From the NCBI RefSeq assembly GCF_014712225.1, contig NZ_JACXBW010000008.1, forward strand, positions 178,482-242,481: 64,000 nt of DNA, read 5' to 3'. A program made the translations under genes and the position numbers. Below, in pieces: positions 31,754 to 40,622 of this stretch. Numbering within the stretch: position 1 is the stretch's first letter; each line of letters starts with the position of its first letter. Under the pieces are notes generated by a model. That model worked only from the letters and a program-made list of their open reading frames with translations, was not told where the DNA came from and did no database searches. The stretch is from Pseudarthrobacter sulfonivorans (GTDB lineage: Bacteria > Actinomycetota > Actinomycetes > Actinomycetales > Micrococcaceae).

Positions 31754-32020
31754 ATGCCAGCCAAGAAGAACCCCAGCCTGAAAGATCCTGAGCTCTACGA
31801 GGAACTGCGCGAGGACGGCGCGTCCAAGCAGAAGGCGGCACGCATCGCCAATGCGGCTGCGCAGCAGGGCCGCTCCGCAGTTGGCCGCAAGGGCGGTAAG
31901 GCGGGCGACTACGAGGACTGGACCGTTCCGCAACTCAAGGCCAAGGCCAAGGAGATTGGCCTCACCGGGTACTCAGCAAAAAAGAAGAGCGAACTCATCT
32001 CCGCACTGCGGAACTCCTAG
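31754..32020 (+). CDS. SAP/Rho-N-like small nucleic-acid-binding protein
   Basis: 88 residues from ATG 31754 with AAGGAGG upstream. The N-terminal half is basic and Ala-rich (DGASKQKAARIANAAAQQGR). The C-terminal 38 residues form the helix-extension-helix pattern of SAP or Rho N-terminal domains (WTVPQLKAKAKEIGLTGYSA then KKKSELISALRN). Such domains bind DNA or RNA. It is convergent with ku across 39 bp. SAP domains occur at the C-terminus of eukaryotic Ku70 and some actinobacterial Ku proteins, so a free-standing SAP protein here may serve end joining, which is inference. Confidence 0.75.
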   Translation: MPAKKNPSLKDPELYEELREDGASKQKAARIANAAAQQGRSAVGRKGGKAGDYEDWTVPQLKAKAKEIGLTGYSAKKKSELISALRNS

Positions 32021-32059
32021 GTGGCGGCCATCACCGGACCTGCGGCACGGCCAAGGACC

Positions 32060-33145
32060 TCACGCCCCCTTGCGCGCCCTCGTGGTGGAGGTTTTGGCCG
32101 CGGGTTTGGCAGCCGTGGACTTCGAGGCGGCCGTGGACTTGGTGGCAGCCGTGGACTTGTCAGTGGCGGTCTTGCTGGCTGTGGACTTCGCGGCCGTCGA
32201 TCTCGATGCAGTGGTCTTAGCCGCGGTCTTGGTCCCGGCGGTCTGGGCAGCAGGTTTGGCGGGAGCCTTCCCCCGCGGGCTGCCGGCACTCTCTTCAGTG
32301 CCGCCGTCGTCCGCCTCGTCGCTTTCGGACTCGTCAGCGGACGCGGCCGCGGAACCACCGCCGCGCTTCCGGTCCAGGCTTCGTTTCAGCGCCTCCATCA
32401 GGTCGATGACCTCACCCTTGCCGCCTTCGCCGGCTTCCGCGCCGAACGTTTCGTCGGTATCGAGCGAATCGCCCTTCTCCAGCTTGGCTTCGATGAGCTT
32501 CCGGAGCTGCACCTGGTAGTCATCGGTGAAGTGCTCCGGTTCGAAGTCAGCGGCCATGGACTCCACCAGGGCCGCGGACATTTCGCGTTCCTGGGCGGAG
32601 ATCCGGACGGACTCGTCCAAGGCCGGGAAGCTGGCCTCGCGGACCTCGTCGGGCCAGAGCAGGGACTGGAGCACCAGCACATCGTCCTTGATCCGCAGTG
32701 CCCCCAGACGCGTCTTCTCGCGCAGGGCGAACTGAACGATGGCCACCCGGTCCGTGTCCTCCAGCGCCCGGCGCAGCAGGACGTAGGCCTTGGGCGACTT
32801 GGAATCCGGCTCCAGGTAATAGCTCTTTTCGAACATCATGGGTTCAAGCTGTTCCGAGGGGACAAACTGGACCACCTCGATCTCGTGGCTGCTCTCCGCC
32901 GGGATGGACTTGAGCTCCTCCTTGGACAGCACCACGGTCCGGCCGCCGTCCTCATAGGCCTTCTCAATGTCCGAGTAGTCGATGACCTTGCTGCAGACCT
33001 CGCACCGGCGCTGGTAACGGATCCGGCCGCCGTCGGCGTTGTGGACCTGGTGGAGACTGATGTCGTGGTCCTCGGTGGCGCTGTAGACCTTCACGGGCAC
33101 GTTGACCAGGCCGAACGCGATGGCACCTTTCCAGATGGCTCTCAT
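32060..33145 (-). CDS. ku: Non-homologous end-joining protein Ku
   Basis: 361 residues. The start MRAIWKGAIAFGLVNVPVKV is diagnostic of bacterial Ku, and the core runs to about residue 255 (CEVCSKVIDYSDIEKAYEDG, LVLQSLLWPDEVREASFPAL). The last 100 residues are a low-complexity Lys/Ala/Ser/Thr tail, as in actinobacterial Ku proteins with DNA-binding extensions. Ku forms a homodimeric ring on DNA ends and recruits LigD. It is divergent from ligD with only 40 bp between starts, so the promoters overlap. Confidence 0.96.
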   Translation of the reverse strand: MRAIWKGAIAFGLVNVPVKVYSATEDHDISLHQVHNADGGRIRYQRRCEVCSKVIDYSDIEKAYEDGGRTVVLSKEELKSIPAESSHEIEVVQFVPSEQLEPMMFEKSYYLEPDSKSPKAYVLLRRALEDTDRVAIVQFALREKTRLGALRIKDDVLVLQSLLWPDEVREASFPALDESVRISAQEREMSAALVESMAADFEPEHFTDDYQVQLRKLIEAKLEKGDSLDTDETFGAEAGEGGKGEVIDLMEALKRSLDRKRGGGSAAASADESESDEADDGGTEESAGSPRGKAPAKPAAQTAGTKTAAKTTASRSTAAKSTASKTATDKSTAATKSTAASKSTAAKPAAKTSTTRARKGA

Positions 33146-33185
33146 CCCTCAAGTGAACATCACCGCAGGCCGGAGGTGAAGACCC

Positions 33186-35705
33186 ATGGCCGGCGCTAAG
33201 GAACGTGTCCGGGTTGCGGGGCGGGAAATGACCCTCACCAACCTGGACAAAATCATCTACCCGGAGACGGGCACCACCAAGGCTGACGTCCTGGCCTACT
33301 ACGCCGCGGTGGCCCATGTCCTGATCCCCGCGGCAGCCAACCGGCCCGCGACCCGCAAGCGCTGGGTTAACGGCGTGGGCACCGCGGCCAAGCCCGGTGA
33401 GGTGTTCTTCCAGAAGAACCTCGAGGACTCGGCGCCGGGCTGGCTCCCCCGCGCCGCCATCACCCACAAGGACCGGACCATTTTCTATCCCTTGGTCAAC
33501 GACCCCGCCACCCTGACATGGTTCGGCCAGATCAACTCGCTGGAAATCCATGTGCCGCAGTGGCAGGTGGATTCCCACGGCAACCAGCTGAACCCGGACC
33601 GGCTGGTGCTGGACCTGGATCCGGGCGACGGCGCAGGCCTGGCAGAGTGCGTGGAAGTGGCCCTCCTGGCCCGCACCATCCTCCAGGACGTGGGCCTGGA
33701 CCCTGTCCCGGTGACCAGCGGCAGCAAGGGCATCCACCTCTACGCCGGCCTGGACGGCACGCAGACTTCGGACCAGATTTCCGAGTTTGCCCACGAACTG
33801 GCCCGCGCCCTGGAAGCGGACCACCCGGACCTGGCCGTGAGCGACATGAAGAAGTCGCTGCGCAAGGGCAAGGTCCTGGTGGACTGGAGCCAGAACAGCT
33901 CGGCCAAAACAACCATTGTTCCGTACTCCCTGCGTGGGCGGCCCAGTCCCATGGTGGCGGCGCCGCGGACCTGGCAGGAGGTCAGCTCCCCCAAGCTCCA
34001 GCACCTCGACTACAAGGCCGTGATGCGCCGGGTGAAGGAAGGCAGGGACCCGTTCGCCGCCGTCGAGCACGGTCCGGGGCACCTTGGGGGCGCCGAACAA
34101 GTAACGCACGACGGCGGCGCGCACCAACGCTTGGAGCGGTACCGGTCGATGCGGGACCCTGATGCAACGCCCGAACCGTTCTCCGGTGCTTCAGGGAATG
34201 GCGACACCTTTGTGATTCAGGAGCACCACGCCAGCAGGCTCCACTTTGACTTTCGGCTGGAGCACGAGGGGGTGCTGGTCTCGTGGGCCCTGCCGAAGGG
34301 CGTCCCGGAGTCGGGCGGTAAGAACCACCTGGCGGTCCAGACCGAGGACCATCCCCTGGACTACGCCACCTTTGAGGGCACCATTCCCAAAGGCCAGTAC
34401 GGTGCCGGCGAAGTAACCATCTGGGACCACGGCACCTACGAGCTGGAAAAGTGGATCAACGGGCGTGAGGTCATCGCGACGCTGACGGGTTCCGAGGGAG
34501 GTGGCCTGGGCGGGACGAAGAAGTTCGCCCTGATCCACACGGGCCGGGGCCAGGGCAGGGACGCCGAAGGGCAATGGCTCATCCACCTGATGGACAAGGA
34601 CCACCACACGTTTCATCCCCGGAAGGCTCCCGACGAGGATTCCTCTGACACGGGTGAGGCTGCGGACGACGCCGCCGATGACGGTCCAGTAGAGAAGGAG
34701 CAGCAAGAGGCGGCAGGCACGAAATCGAAATCGTCCGCGCCCCTCCGCGCGGCAGATTTCAGCCCGATGATGGCCACAGCCGGGACCGCGGCCGATCTGC
34801 AGGGCAGCGACTGGCAGTTCGAGCTCAAATGGGACGGGGTCCGCGCCCTGGTGGTGGCTGATAACGCGAAGGTCCGGATCATCAGCCGGAACGGGAACGA
34901 TGTCACCGCAACCTATCCCGAACTGACGGACCGGACCTGCTGGCCGGACGGGCCGTTCGTTGCGGATGGTGAGATCTTCGCCGTCGGGCCTTCCGGAAAG
35001 CCCGATTTCGGCGTCCTTCAGGGGCGCATGAAACTGACCCGCCCCGGCGACGTCGCCAAGGCACGAGCCGCCATCCCGGTCCGGCTGATGCTCTTTGACC
35101 TGCTGGCCCACGGCGACGAGGACCTTCGTAGTCTTCCGTTCGAGAAGCGGCGCCAGCGCCTTGAGCAGTTCCACCGGCCTTCGGACAGCCCCGTGGAGCT
35201 GTCTCCGGTCCTGGACGAAAGGATCGAGCACCTTTTGGAAAGCGCGCAGGAACTGGGGCTTGAGGGTGTCATGGCGAAGCGGACCGACAGCCGGTACGTC
35301 AGCGGGCAGCGGACCCGGACCTGGATCAAGATCAAGCTGGAGCAGACCCAGGAGGTGGTGGTGGGCGGCTGGCGGCCGGGCAAAGGCGGGCGGCAGAGTT
35401 CGGTGGGTTCACTGCTGGTGGGCATCCCCGACGGCGGCAAGCTGCGGTACGTGGGCCGGGTGGGCAGCGGGTTCAGCGCGCGCGAACTGGAGGAACTCCG
35501 GCAGAAAGTGGACAACCTCGCCCGCAAGACGTCACCGTTCGACGACGTCCCCCGCGAGGATGCCTCGGACGCCCGCTGGGTCACGCCGCGCCTGGTCGGC
35601 GAAGTGACGTTCGGCGAGTGGACGGGCAGTGGGAAGCTCAGGCATCCGGTGTGGCGGGGCTGGCGGCTGGACAAGAATGCCGAGGAAGTGGTGCCCGAGG
35701 CGTAG
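33186..35705 (+). CDS. ligD: Multifunctional DNA ligase D (polymerase, phosphoesterase, ligase)
   Basis: 839 residues in the mycobacterial order Pol-PE-Lig. Polymerase/primase domain about 1-300 with the metal pair D143/D145 in RLVLDLDPGDG. Phosphoesterase domain about 335-480, with the HHASRLHFDFRLEHEG motif (H348, H353) and LAVQTEDHPLDYATFEGTIP. An acidic linker about 480-515. ATP-dependent ligase domain about 525-839 with catalytic K548 in FELKWDGVRALVV and the OB-fold after GLEGVMAKRTDSRY. It fills, trims and seals Ku-bound double-strand breaks. Start ATG 33186. Confidence 0.96.
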   Translation: MAGAKERVRVAGREMTLTNLDKIIYPETGTTKADVLAYYAAVAHVLIPAAANRPATRKRWVNGVGTAAKPGEVFFQKNLEDSAPGWLPRAAITHKDRTIFYPLVNDPATLTWFGQINSLEIHVPQWQVDSHGNQLNPDRLVLDLDPGDGAGLAECVEVALLARTILQDVGLDPVPVTSGSKGIHLYAGLDGTQTSDQISEFAHELARALEADHPDLAVSDMKKSLRKGKVLVDWSQNSSAKTTIVPYSLRGRPSPMVAAPRTWQEVSSPKLQHLDYKAVMRRVKEGRDPFAAVEHGPGHLGGAEQVTHDGGAHQRLERYRSMRDPDATPEPFSGASGNGDTFVIQEHHASRLHFDFRLEHEGVLVSWALPKGVPESGGKNHLAVQTEDHPLDYATFEGTIPKGQYGAGEVTIWDHGTYELEKWINGREVIATLTGSEGGGLGGTKKFALIHTGRGQGRDAEGQWLIHLMDKDHHTFHPRKAPDEDSSDTGEAADDAADDGPVEKEQQEAAGTKSKSSAPLRAADFSPMMATAGTAADLQGSDWQFELKWDGVRALVVADNAKVRIISRNGNDVTATYPELTDRTCWPDGPFVADGEIFAVGPSGKPDFGVLQGRMKLTRPGDVAKARAAIPVRLMLFDLLAHGDEDLRSLPFEKRRQRLEQFHRPSDSPVELSPVLDERIEHLLESAQELGLEGVMAKRTDSRYVSGQRTRTWIKIKLEQTQEVVVGGWRPGKGGRQSSVGSLLVGIPDGGKLRYVGRVGSGFSARELEELRQKVDNLARKTSPFDDVPREDASDARWVTPRLVGEVTFGEWTGSGKLRHPVWRGWRLDKNAEEVVPEA

Positions 35706-35768
35706 TCACGGGTGGCTGTCCGGCTTCACGTGGTCCGGCGATGGGCAAATTCTTTGAGGACACGGCAA

Positions 35769-35806
35769 CGGCCTGGGGACTCCCGTCTTCGGGTGTCCCC
35801 AGGCCG
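35769..35806. terminator. Bidirectional terminator-like hairpin after ligD
   Basis: CGGCCTGGGGAC (35769-35780) and GTCCCCAGGCCG (35795-35806) form a perfect 12-bp stem with a 14-nt loop. It lies between ligD and a convergent small gene. No clear T-run on either side. Confidence 0.6.
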
Positions 35807-35852
35807 TCTGCGTGTCGGCTCGTGATCTGCGTGCCGCCAGGTCAGACGCGCG

Positions 35853-36113
35853 TCAGGATGAGTGCGGCATCTGCGGGCGGCCGGTCCGGTGCACGGCGGT
35901 GACGGCGGCCTCGTTCCCCACCTGGCCGTGGCCTGAACCGCGTTCCTTGGGATGCCTGCGTTTACCGTTCCCATCGGGCCAGTGCTGTTCGCCCGCCATC
36001 GCCGTGGTTACGGCGATGGTGGCCGGTCCAAGCGTGGACTGCTCATCCATGGCTGCCGCGAGGTGATCCGCCACCTCAGGTTCAATCCTTGGTCCAGTAT
36101 TTTGCTTAGCCAT
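35853..36113 (-). CDS. Small hypothetical hydrophilic protein
   Basis: 86 residues from ATG 36113; AGAGGAAG precedes it. The N-terminal 40 residues form a regular acidic helix region (EPEVADHLAAAMDEQSTLGP), and the rest is His/Gly/Arg-rich and probably disordered. No family recognised. It follows the 36160-36384 gene in the same direction after 46 bp, and the two look like a small pair of unknown stress proteins. Confidence 0.6.
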   Translation of the reverse strand: MAKQNTGPRIEPEVADHLAAAMDEQSTLGPATIAVTTAMAGEQHWPDGNGKRRHPKERGSGHGQVGNEAAVTAVHRTGRPQMPHSS

Positions 36114-36159
36114 TTTTCTTCCTCTCCACAGTGAAACGAAGTGCCAGTGATATGAAGTG

Positions 36160-36384
36160 TTACCAGCGGACCTTCTTCTCGACCGGGCCCTGTTTGCCGC
36201 TGGCGTGCGTGGGCTTGTGGTTCTTGCCGACGCTCTGCAGTCCGGAATCGCCGCCCCGGGACTTGCTGGCGAGCATTGCCCGTTGCGCCTCTGTCAGCCC
36301 GGCCCGGATTCCCTGGGCTTCGGAGTTGTCAGACGAAGCTTGCTCGCGGGTTTGGGTTTGGTCGGAGGAATTTTTTTCAGTCAT
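36160..36384 (-). CDS. Small hypothetical hydrophilic protein
   Basis: 74 residues, Ser/Gln/Lys-rich, no hydrophobic segment. The only ordered-looking part is a short helix (GIRAGLTEAQRAMLASKSRG, about 25-44). AAGG lies upstream of the ATG 36384. It is divergent from the TTG-initiated 46-codon frame at 36414. Function unknown. Confidence 0.6.
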   Translation of the reverse strand: MTEKNSSDQTQTREQASSDNSEAQGIRAGLTEAQRAMLASKSRGGDSGLQSVGKNHKPTHASGKQGPVEKKVRW

Positions 36385-36413
36385 TGGTTGGAACCTTTCT
36401 GAGGAGGATCTGC

Positions 36414-36554
36414 TTGTCTGAGGAGATCAGCGAGGACGGGGCCAGTGTCAACGCAAATGTTAGGGCGAATGTTGGGGCAAATGTTGGGGCAAATGTTAAC
36501 AGGCCGCAGGGGTCCGCCTACTCAAAAATCAGTGTTCCCATGGGTCAACAATAG
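36414..36554 (+). CDS. 46-residue repeat peptide (possible gene, TTG start)
   Basis: TTG 36414 is preceded by GAGGAGG (36401-36407) at 6-nt spacing, an excellent ribosome site. The frame encodes SEEISEDGASVNANVRANVG and continues with further ANVG units, ending QGSAYSKISVPMGQQ. The repeat comes from four 12-bp tandem units that keep the frame. I do not recognise it; it could be a small peptide, or the site could be a chance feature of a divergent regulatory region. Confidence 0.3.
   Translation: MSEEISEDGASVNANVRANVGANVGANVNRPQGSAYSKISVPMGQQ
36453..36500 (+). repeat. 12-bp tandem repeat
   Basis: Four units of GCAAATGTTGGG-type sequence: 36453-36464, 36465-36476, 36477-36488 and 36489-36500, differing at one to three positions. 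AT-richer than the surroundings. It lies in the intergenic region before the MHS transporter. Confidence 0.85.
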
Positions 36555-36909
36555 GCAGTTCGCGCCATGGTTGTGAACCCCCGCTTAGCTCCCCCGATGT
36601 CCGCGTGCAGCCACCGGCATACCCGTGGCGGCCGCCACATTCAGCGCCAAACCAGGCGCCATTAGCCATGGGAAAGCGGCCCGGAAGAAAAAGATTAGGT
36701 AACGATCCCCCGGTTACGCCGGGATCCCAGTGCTGCCGCGGTGAAACCGGTGAAAAGAAATCTGCTGACACCGGCTCAAAACGCCCCGAAACAAGCGATC
36801 CTACGGCATGAAACTCTCAATTGCCTCAAGATTCGCGTAAAATTGAAGGCCTGCCCGGAGCGGGGCAGCTACAAGTCGCAAGCAAATGACCTCCACAGGA
36901 GTCGCCCAA
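36555..36909. other. Gene-free region before the MHS transporter
   Basis: 355 bp with lower GC than neighbours, especially from 36770 on. I see no frame with a ribosome site, no RNA gene, and only a weak promoter-like TAAAAT at 36838-36843 about 70 nt before the transporter start. Probably regulatory. Confidence 0.4.
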
Positions 36910-38535
36910 ATGCCCACAGACCGAAGCACGACCGACTCTTCAGCAGGCCTTAACAGCGCCGGCGGAACCAACAATGCAGTACTCACAAACGCACAACCTG
37001 CGGGTCCTTCAGGGCCACGCAAACCGAAGATCCTTGCACGCCGCCGGCTCAAGGAGTCCGACGTGAATGTCGTCAACCAGCCCATGCTGAAAAAAGCACT
37101 CGGCGGAACCATCGTGGGTAACACCATGGAGTGGTTCGACGTCGGCGTGTTCGGCTACCTGATCACCACCATGGGACCGGTTTTCCTCCCTGAGGCCGAC
37201 AAATCCGTCCAGACGCTGTTCCTGCTGGGAACGTTCGCCGCCACCTTCATCGCCCGCCCACTCGGCGGCGTCGTGTTCGGCTGGCTCGGCGACAAGATCG
37301 GGCGGCAGAAAGTACTCGCCGCAACGCTGATGATTATGGCGGCGAGCACGTTCGCCGTCGGACTGCTGCCCGGATACGCGCAGATCGGCATCTGGGCCGC
37401 GGCGCTGCTGGTACTCCTCAAGCTCGTTCAGGGCTTCTCCACCGGTGGCGAATACGCAGGCGCCACAACCTTCGTCAGCGAATACGCGCCGGACAAGCGC
37501 CGTGGATTCTTTGCGAGCTTCCTGGACATGGGCAGCTACCTTGGCTTTGCGTTGGGTGCGGCGCTGGTTTCTGTCCTGCAGTTGACTCTTGGCCAGACAG
37601 CTATGGAGGAGTGGGGCTGGCGCATTCCTTTCCTGGTTGCAGGTCCGCTGGGCCTCATCGCCATCTACTTCCGGAACAAGATCGAGGAATCCCCTCAGTT
37701 CCAAGCCACTCTCGATGCCCAGGAAACCATTGGGCAGGCCAATGCCGCAGCTGACGTGGACAGCGCCAAGAGCCCGGTGGGAATCGTGAAGGCCTATTGG
37801 CGCTCGCTGATCGTCGCCATGATCCTTGTCGCCGCTGCCAACACTGCCGGCTACGCCCTGACGTCGTACATGCCGACGTATCTTACTGAGTCCAAGGGCT
37901 ATGATCCTGTCCACGGAACACTGCTGACCATCCCCGTGCTGGTCATCATGAGCCTCTGCATTCCCCTTACCGGGAAGCTGTCTGACCGGATCGGCCGCCG
38001 TCCCGTGCTGTGGATCGGCGCCATCAGCACCGTGGTGCTGGCAACGCCGGCCTTCCTGCTGATCGGCATCGGTGAAGTCTGGTCCACGCTGGCGGGCCTT
38101 GCCCTGATCGCCTTCCCCGTGACGTTCTATGTTGCGAACCTCGCCTCGGCGTTGCCCGCGCAGTTCCCGACAGCCAACAGGTACGGCGCCATGGGTATCG
38201 CCTACAACTTCGCGGTTGCCATCTTCGGCGGCACCACTCCTTTCATCGTTGCGGCGCTCATCACGGCGACCGGCGACGACATGATGCCTGCCTACTACCT
38301 GATGGCCACGTCGGCTGTCGGGGCCGTGGCCATCTACTTCCTGAAGGAATCCGCCCAGCGTCCACTCCCGGGTTCCATGCCCAGCGTGGACACTCAGGCG
38401 GAGGCACGGGAGCTGGTTGCCACGCAGGACGAGAACCCGCTGATCGACCTGGACGATATGCCGTTCCAGACCCAGGACATCACCGACGCCTCGGCCGGCA
38501 AAGATTCCGCCGCCAAGGTGCCGGCCGGAGTCTAA
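36910..38535 (+). CDS. MFS transporter, metabolite:H+ symporter (ProP-like) family
   Basis: 541 residues from ATG 36910, where AGGAG is well placed; an ATG at 36886 lacks one. A 55-residue hydrophilic N-terminus is followed by twelve membrane helices. The family signature GGTIVGNTMEWFDVGVFGYL opens helix 1, and the loop 2-3 motif GWLGDKIGRQKVL is clear, with GFSTGGEYAGATTFVSEYAP in helix 4. ProP-like members import proline, glycine betaine, shikimate or dicarboxylates. The 45-residue acidic C-terminal tail is compatible with osmosensing, but the substrate is not certain. Confidence 0.9.
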   Translation: MPTDRSTTDSSAGLNSAGGTNNAVLTNAQPAGPSGPRKPKILARRRLKESDVNVVNQPMLKKALGGTIVGNTMEWFDVGVFGYLITTMGPVFLPEADKSVQTLFLLGTFAATFIARPLGGVVFGWLGDKIGRQKVLAATLMIMAASTFAVGLLPGYAQIGIWAAALLVLLKLVQGFSTGGEYAGATTFVSEYAPDKRRGFFASFLDMGSYLGFALGAALVSVLQLTLGQTAMEEWGWRIPFLVAGPLGLIAIYFRNKIEESPQFQATLDAQETIGQANAAADVDSAKSPVGIVKAYWRSLIVAMILVAAANTAGYALTSYMPTYLTESKGYDPVHGTLLTIPVLVIMSLCIPLTGKLSDRIGRRPVLWIGAISTVVLATPAFLLIGIGEVWSTLAGLALIAFPVTFYVANLASALPAQFPTANRYGAMGIAYNFAVAIFGGTTPFIVAALITATGDDMMPAYYLMATSAVGAVAIYFLKESAQRPLPGSMPSVDTQAEARELVATQDENPLIDLDDMPFQTQDITDASAGKDSAAKVPAGV

Positions 38536-38581
38536 GCAACAACAGACCGGCCCGTTTCGGCCGTCTTGTAGCCCGCGCTCA

Positions 38582-38631
38582 AAGGCCCGTGCTGTGTGCT
38601 TTCCTTGGGGGAAGCACACAGGGCGGGCCTT
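38582..38631 (+). terminator. Terminator after the MHS transporter
   Basis: AAGGCCCG (38582-38589) pairs with CGGGCCTT (38624-38631), and the inner TGTGTGCTT pairs with AAGCACACA, giving a long interrupted stem ending in a G-rich loop. No strong T-run. Confidence 0.6.
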
Positions 38632-38720
38632 AGCCGTGCCCGGGAGTTGGCGACAGCGGGAGATAATCGTCTGGAAGGCTCCGGCTCGGAGCAGAGGCCA
38701 ATGACAGGTGGTGTGCCCGC

Positions 38721-39821
38721 GTGAAGTCCGTCATGCGGCAGGTACACGCCCTGCACCGGCTTGAACCTGCGAATAACGACCACCTGGCAGCGCTTCGCGT
38801 GGCCACCAGCGTGGCCATCCCCTCACTCATCCTCCTGCTCCTGGGCCGGGCCGACCTGATCATCTACGCGGTGTTCGGCGCACTGACCGGGATGTATGGC
38901 CGGTCCGAGCCGCACCAGTTGAGGCTCCGCCACCAGTCCCAGGCAGCCCTGGTGCTCGTCGGCGGGGTGGCAGTGGGCGTCTTCCTCTCCGTCAACCACC
39001 TCCATTCCTGGTGGCTGGTGGCCATCGAGGCGGTACTCGCAGGCGTCGGCTCGGTTTATTCGGACAGGGTGAAACTCAAACCCAACGGCCCGTTCTTCGG
39101 CATCCTTGCCCTGGGCGCCTGCGCATCCGTCCCCCTGGCCGTCCCCTGGTATGTTGCCCTTGCCATCGCTGCAGGGGCCGCGGCCTTCTCCATGGCGGTG
39201 GGCTTCGGCGGCTGGGTCCGGGGCCGTTCGTGGCAGCGCGGGGCCGCCCGCGATGTGGTGATCCTGCGCGGCGCAACCGGCCGGGCTGCCGCGGTTCACG
39301 CGGCCCGCTACACGTTAGCCGTTGGCCTGGCCGGCTCCATCGGGGTGCTCAGCGGCAGCGGCCACCCGCACTGGGCCATGGCAGCCGCTGCCGTGCCCTT
39401 GGCGGGAGCGGACTTCCCCAGCCGGGTGCGGCGGGGGATCCACCGCATAGTGGGGACCTTCCTCGGGTTGGCGGTCACCGCCGTCGTTCTTGTGCCCGAA
39501 CCGTGGGCCCTGGCACCCTTGTTCGCCGCCCATCAGGTGGTAGTCCTGGGCGTCCTGGTCATCATTTTCCAGTTCACCACGGAGCTGTTCATGACCCGCC
39601 ATTATGGGCTTGCCATGGTGTCGTTCACGCCGGTCATCCTGCTGATGACTCAGCTCGCGGCGCCGAGCGATCCGACCGTGCTGATCCTGGAACGCGGCGT
39701 GGAAACCTTCGTTGGTGCGGTGGTGGGGATCCTGGTGGCGGTGGCCGTCCGGCAGCGAACGGTGGAGCAACGGGCGGTTCGGTCTCCGCTACTTCGGCCT
39801 GCGCGCCGGCCCGGTGAGTAG
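38721..39821 (+). CDS. FUSC family membrane protein
   Basis: 366 residues from GTG 38721 (ATG at 38733 also possible). Two similar halves each carry three to five hydrophobic helices: LRVATSVAIPSLILLLLGRA and VLVGGVAVGVFLSV first, then YTLAVGLAGSIGVLSGSGHP and RRGIHRIVGTFLGLAVTAVV. The latter RxxxRxxGTxxG pattern is the FUSC signature, as in aromatic-acid efflux proteins. The last 33 bp overlap the 3' end of the convergent SDR gene. Exported substrate unknown. Confidence 0.83.
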   Translation: MKSVMRQVHALHRLEPANNDHLAALRVATSVAIPSLILLLLGRADLIIYAVFGALTGMYGRSEPHQLRLRHQSQAALVLVGGVAVGVFLSVNHLHSWWLVAIEAVLAGVGSVYSDRVKLKPNGPFFGILALGACASVPLAVPWYVALAIAAGAAAFSMAVGFGGWVRGRSWQRGAARDVVILRGATGRAAAVHAARYTLAVGLAGSIGVLSGSGHPHWAMAAAAVPLAGADFPSRVRRGIHRIVGTFLGLAVTAVVLVPEPWALAPLFAAHQVVVLGVLVIIFQFTTELFMTRHYGLAMVSFTPVILLMTQLAAPSDPTVLILERGVETFVGAVVGILVAVAVRQRTVEQRAVRSPLLRPARRPGE

Positions 39822-40553
39822 CCGGTCCGGCAGCAGCCGCGCAGCAACCGCCACAGCCTTGTAACGCTTCGACGGGATGGACACAGCCTTTCCGCGGAGG
39901 TTGTCCGCCAGGCCTTCACGCACCACACGCTCCGCAGTCAGCCACGCCCCGGACGGTGCCACCGCCTTGTCCATGCCCATCCGCTCATGGAACTCGGTGT
40001 GTGTCAGGCCCGGGCATACCGCTGTGACAGTTACGCCCCGCGCTGCGTACGCCAGGTTGGCCCAGCGGCTGAAAACGAGCAGCCACGCCTTCGCCGCCGC
40101 GTACGTCCCGCGCGGCAGGAACGCCGCAATACTCGACACGTTGATGATCCGCCCGCTCCCCCGCTCGAGCATGCCCGGCAGCACGGCGTGGGTGAGTTCC
40201 AGCGCCGCCTCACAATGCAGTTTGAGGTGCTGCTTCTCGTCCGCGATGTTATTCCGCTCGAAGTCGCGCAGCAGGCCCCTGCCGGCATTGTTCACCAGAA
40301 TGCCCACCGGCCGCGCGGCGTCCGTGAGGCGTCCGACGACGGCGGCCACTCCGGCGTCGTCCGTCAGGTCTGCGGGCAGCACCTCAGCGGTGGTTCCGTA
40401 CCGCTGTTCCAGGTCCGCGGCCGTCTGTTCCAGGCGCGCCCGGTCCCGGGCGACCAGCACCAGGTGGTGGCCCTGGACAGCCAGTTGGCGGGCGAACTCG
40501 GCGCCCAGCCCCGCGCTGGCACCGGTGATGAGGGCGGTGGTGGGAGTGTTCAT
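39789..40553 (-). CDS. Short-chain dehydrogenase/reductase
   Basis: 254 residues of a classical SDR. The cofactor motif is ALITGASAGLGAEFARQLAV (TGxxxGxG), then LVNNAGRGLL (NNAG), the catalytic Ser in IINVSSIAAFLP and YAAAK (YxxxK). R and D near the end of beta-2 (ARDRARL) favour NADP(H). The substrate is unknown; this dhs-7-like group often reduces keto-lipids or ketones. Overlaps the FUSC gene tail to tail. Confidence 0.88.
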   Translation of the reverse strand: MNTPTTALITGASAGLGAEFARQLAVQGHHLVLVARDRARLEQTAADLEQRYGTTAEVLPADLTDDAGVAAVVGRLTDAARPVGILVNNAGRGLLRDFERNNIADEKQHLKLHCEAALELTHAVLPGMLERGSGRIINVSSIAAFLPRGTYAAAKAWLLVFSRWANLAYAARGVTVTAVCPGLTHTEFHERMGMDKAVAPSGAWLTAERVVREGLADNLRGKAVSIPSKRYKAVAVAARLLPDRLLTGPARRPK

Positions 40554-40590
40554 GCGCCCAGACTAGCCGGGCTTGCCACCTGCGGGTGCT

Positions 40591-40606
40591 GTCGGATTCT
40601 GCGCCA
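40591..40606 (+). repeat. Dispersed repeat unit GTCGGATTCTGCGCCA
   Basis: This 16-mer occurs here and as its reverse complement at 42502-42517; a third, slightly shorter match (GGATTCTGCGCC) is at 42423-42434. It lies upstream of the DGPF gene. Confidence 0.75.
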
Positions 40607-40622
40607 GGAATTTTTCGGTTTC

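Noticed and set aside
13981..36500. CRISPR arrays (short tandem repeats at 13981 and 36453).
   Set aside because: Units of 12-13 bp are directly adjacent, without spacers, and no cas genes are present.
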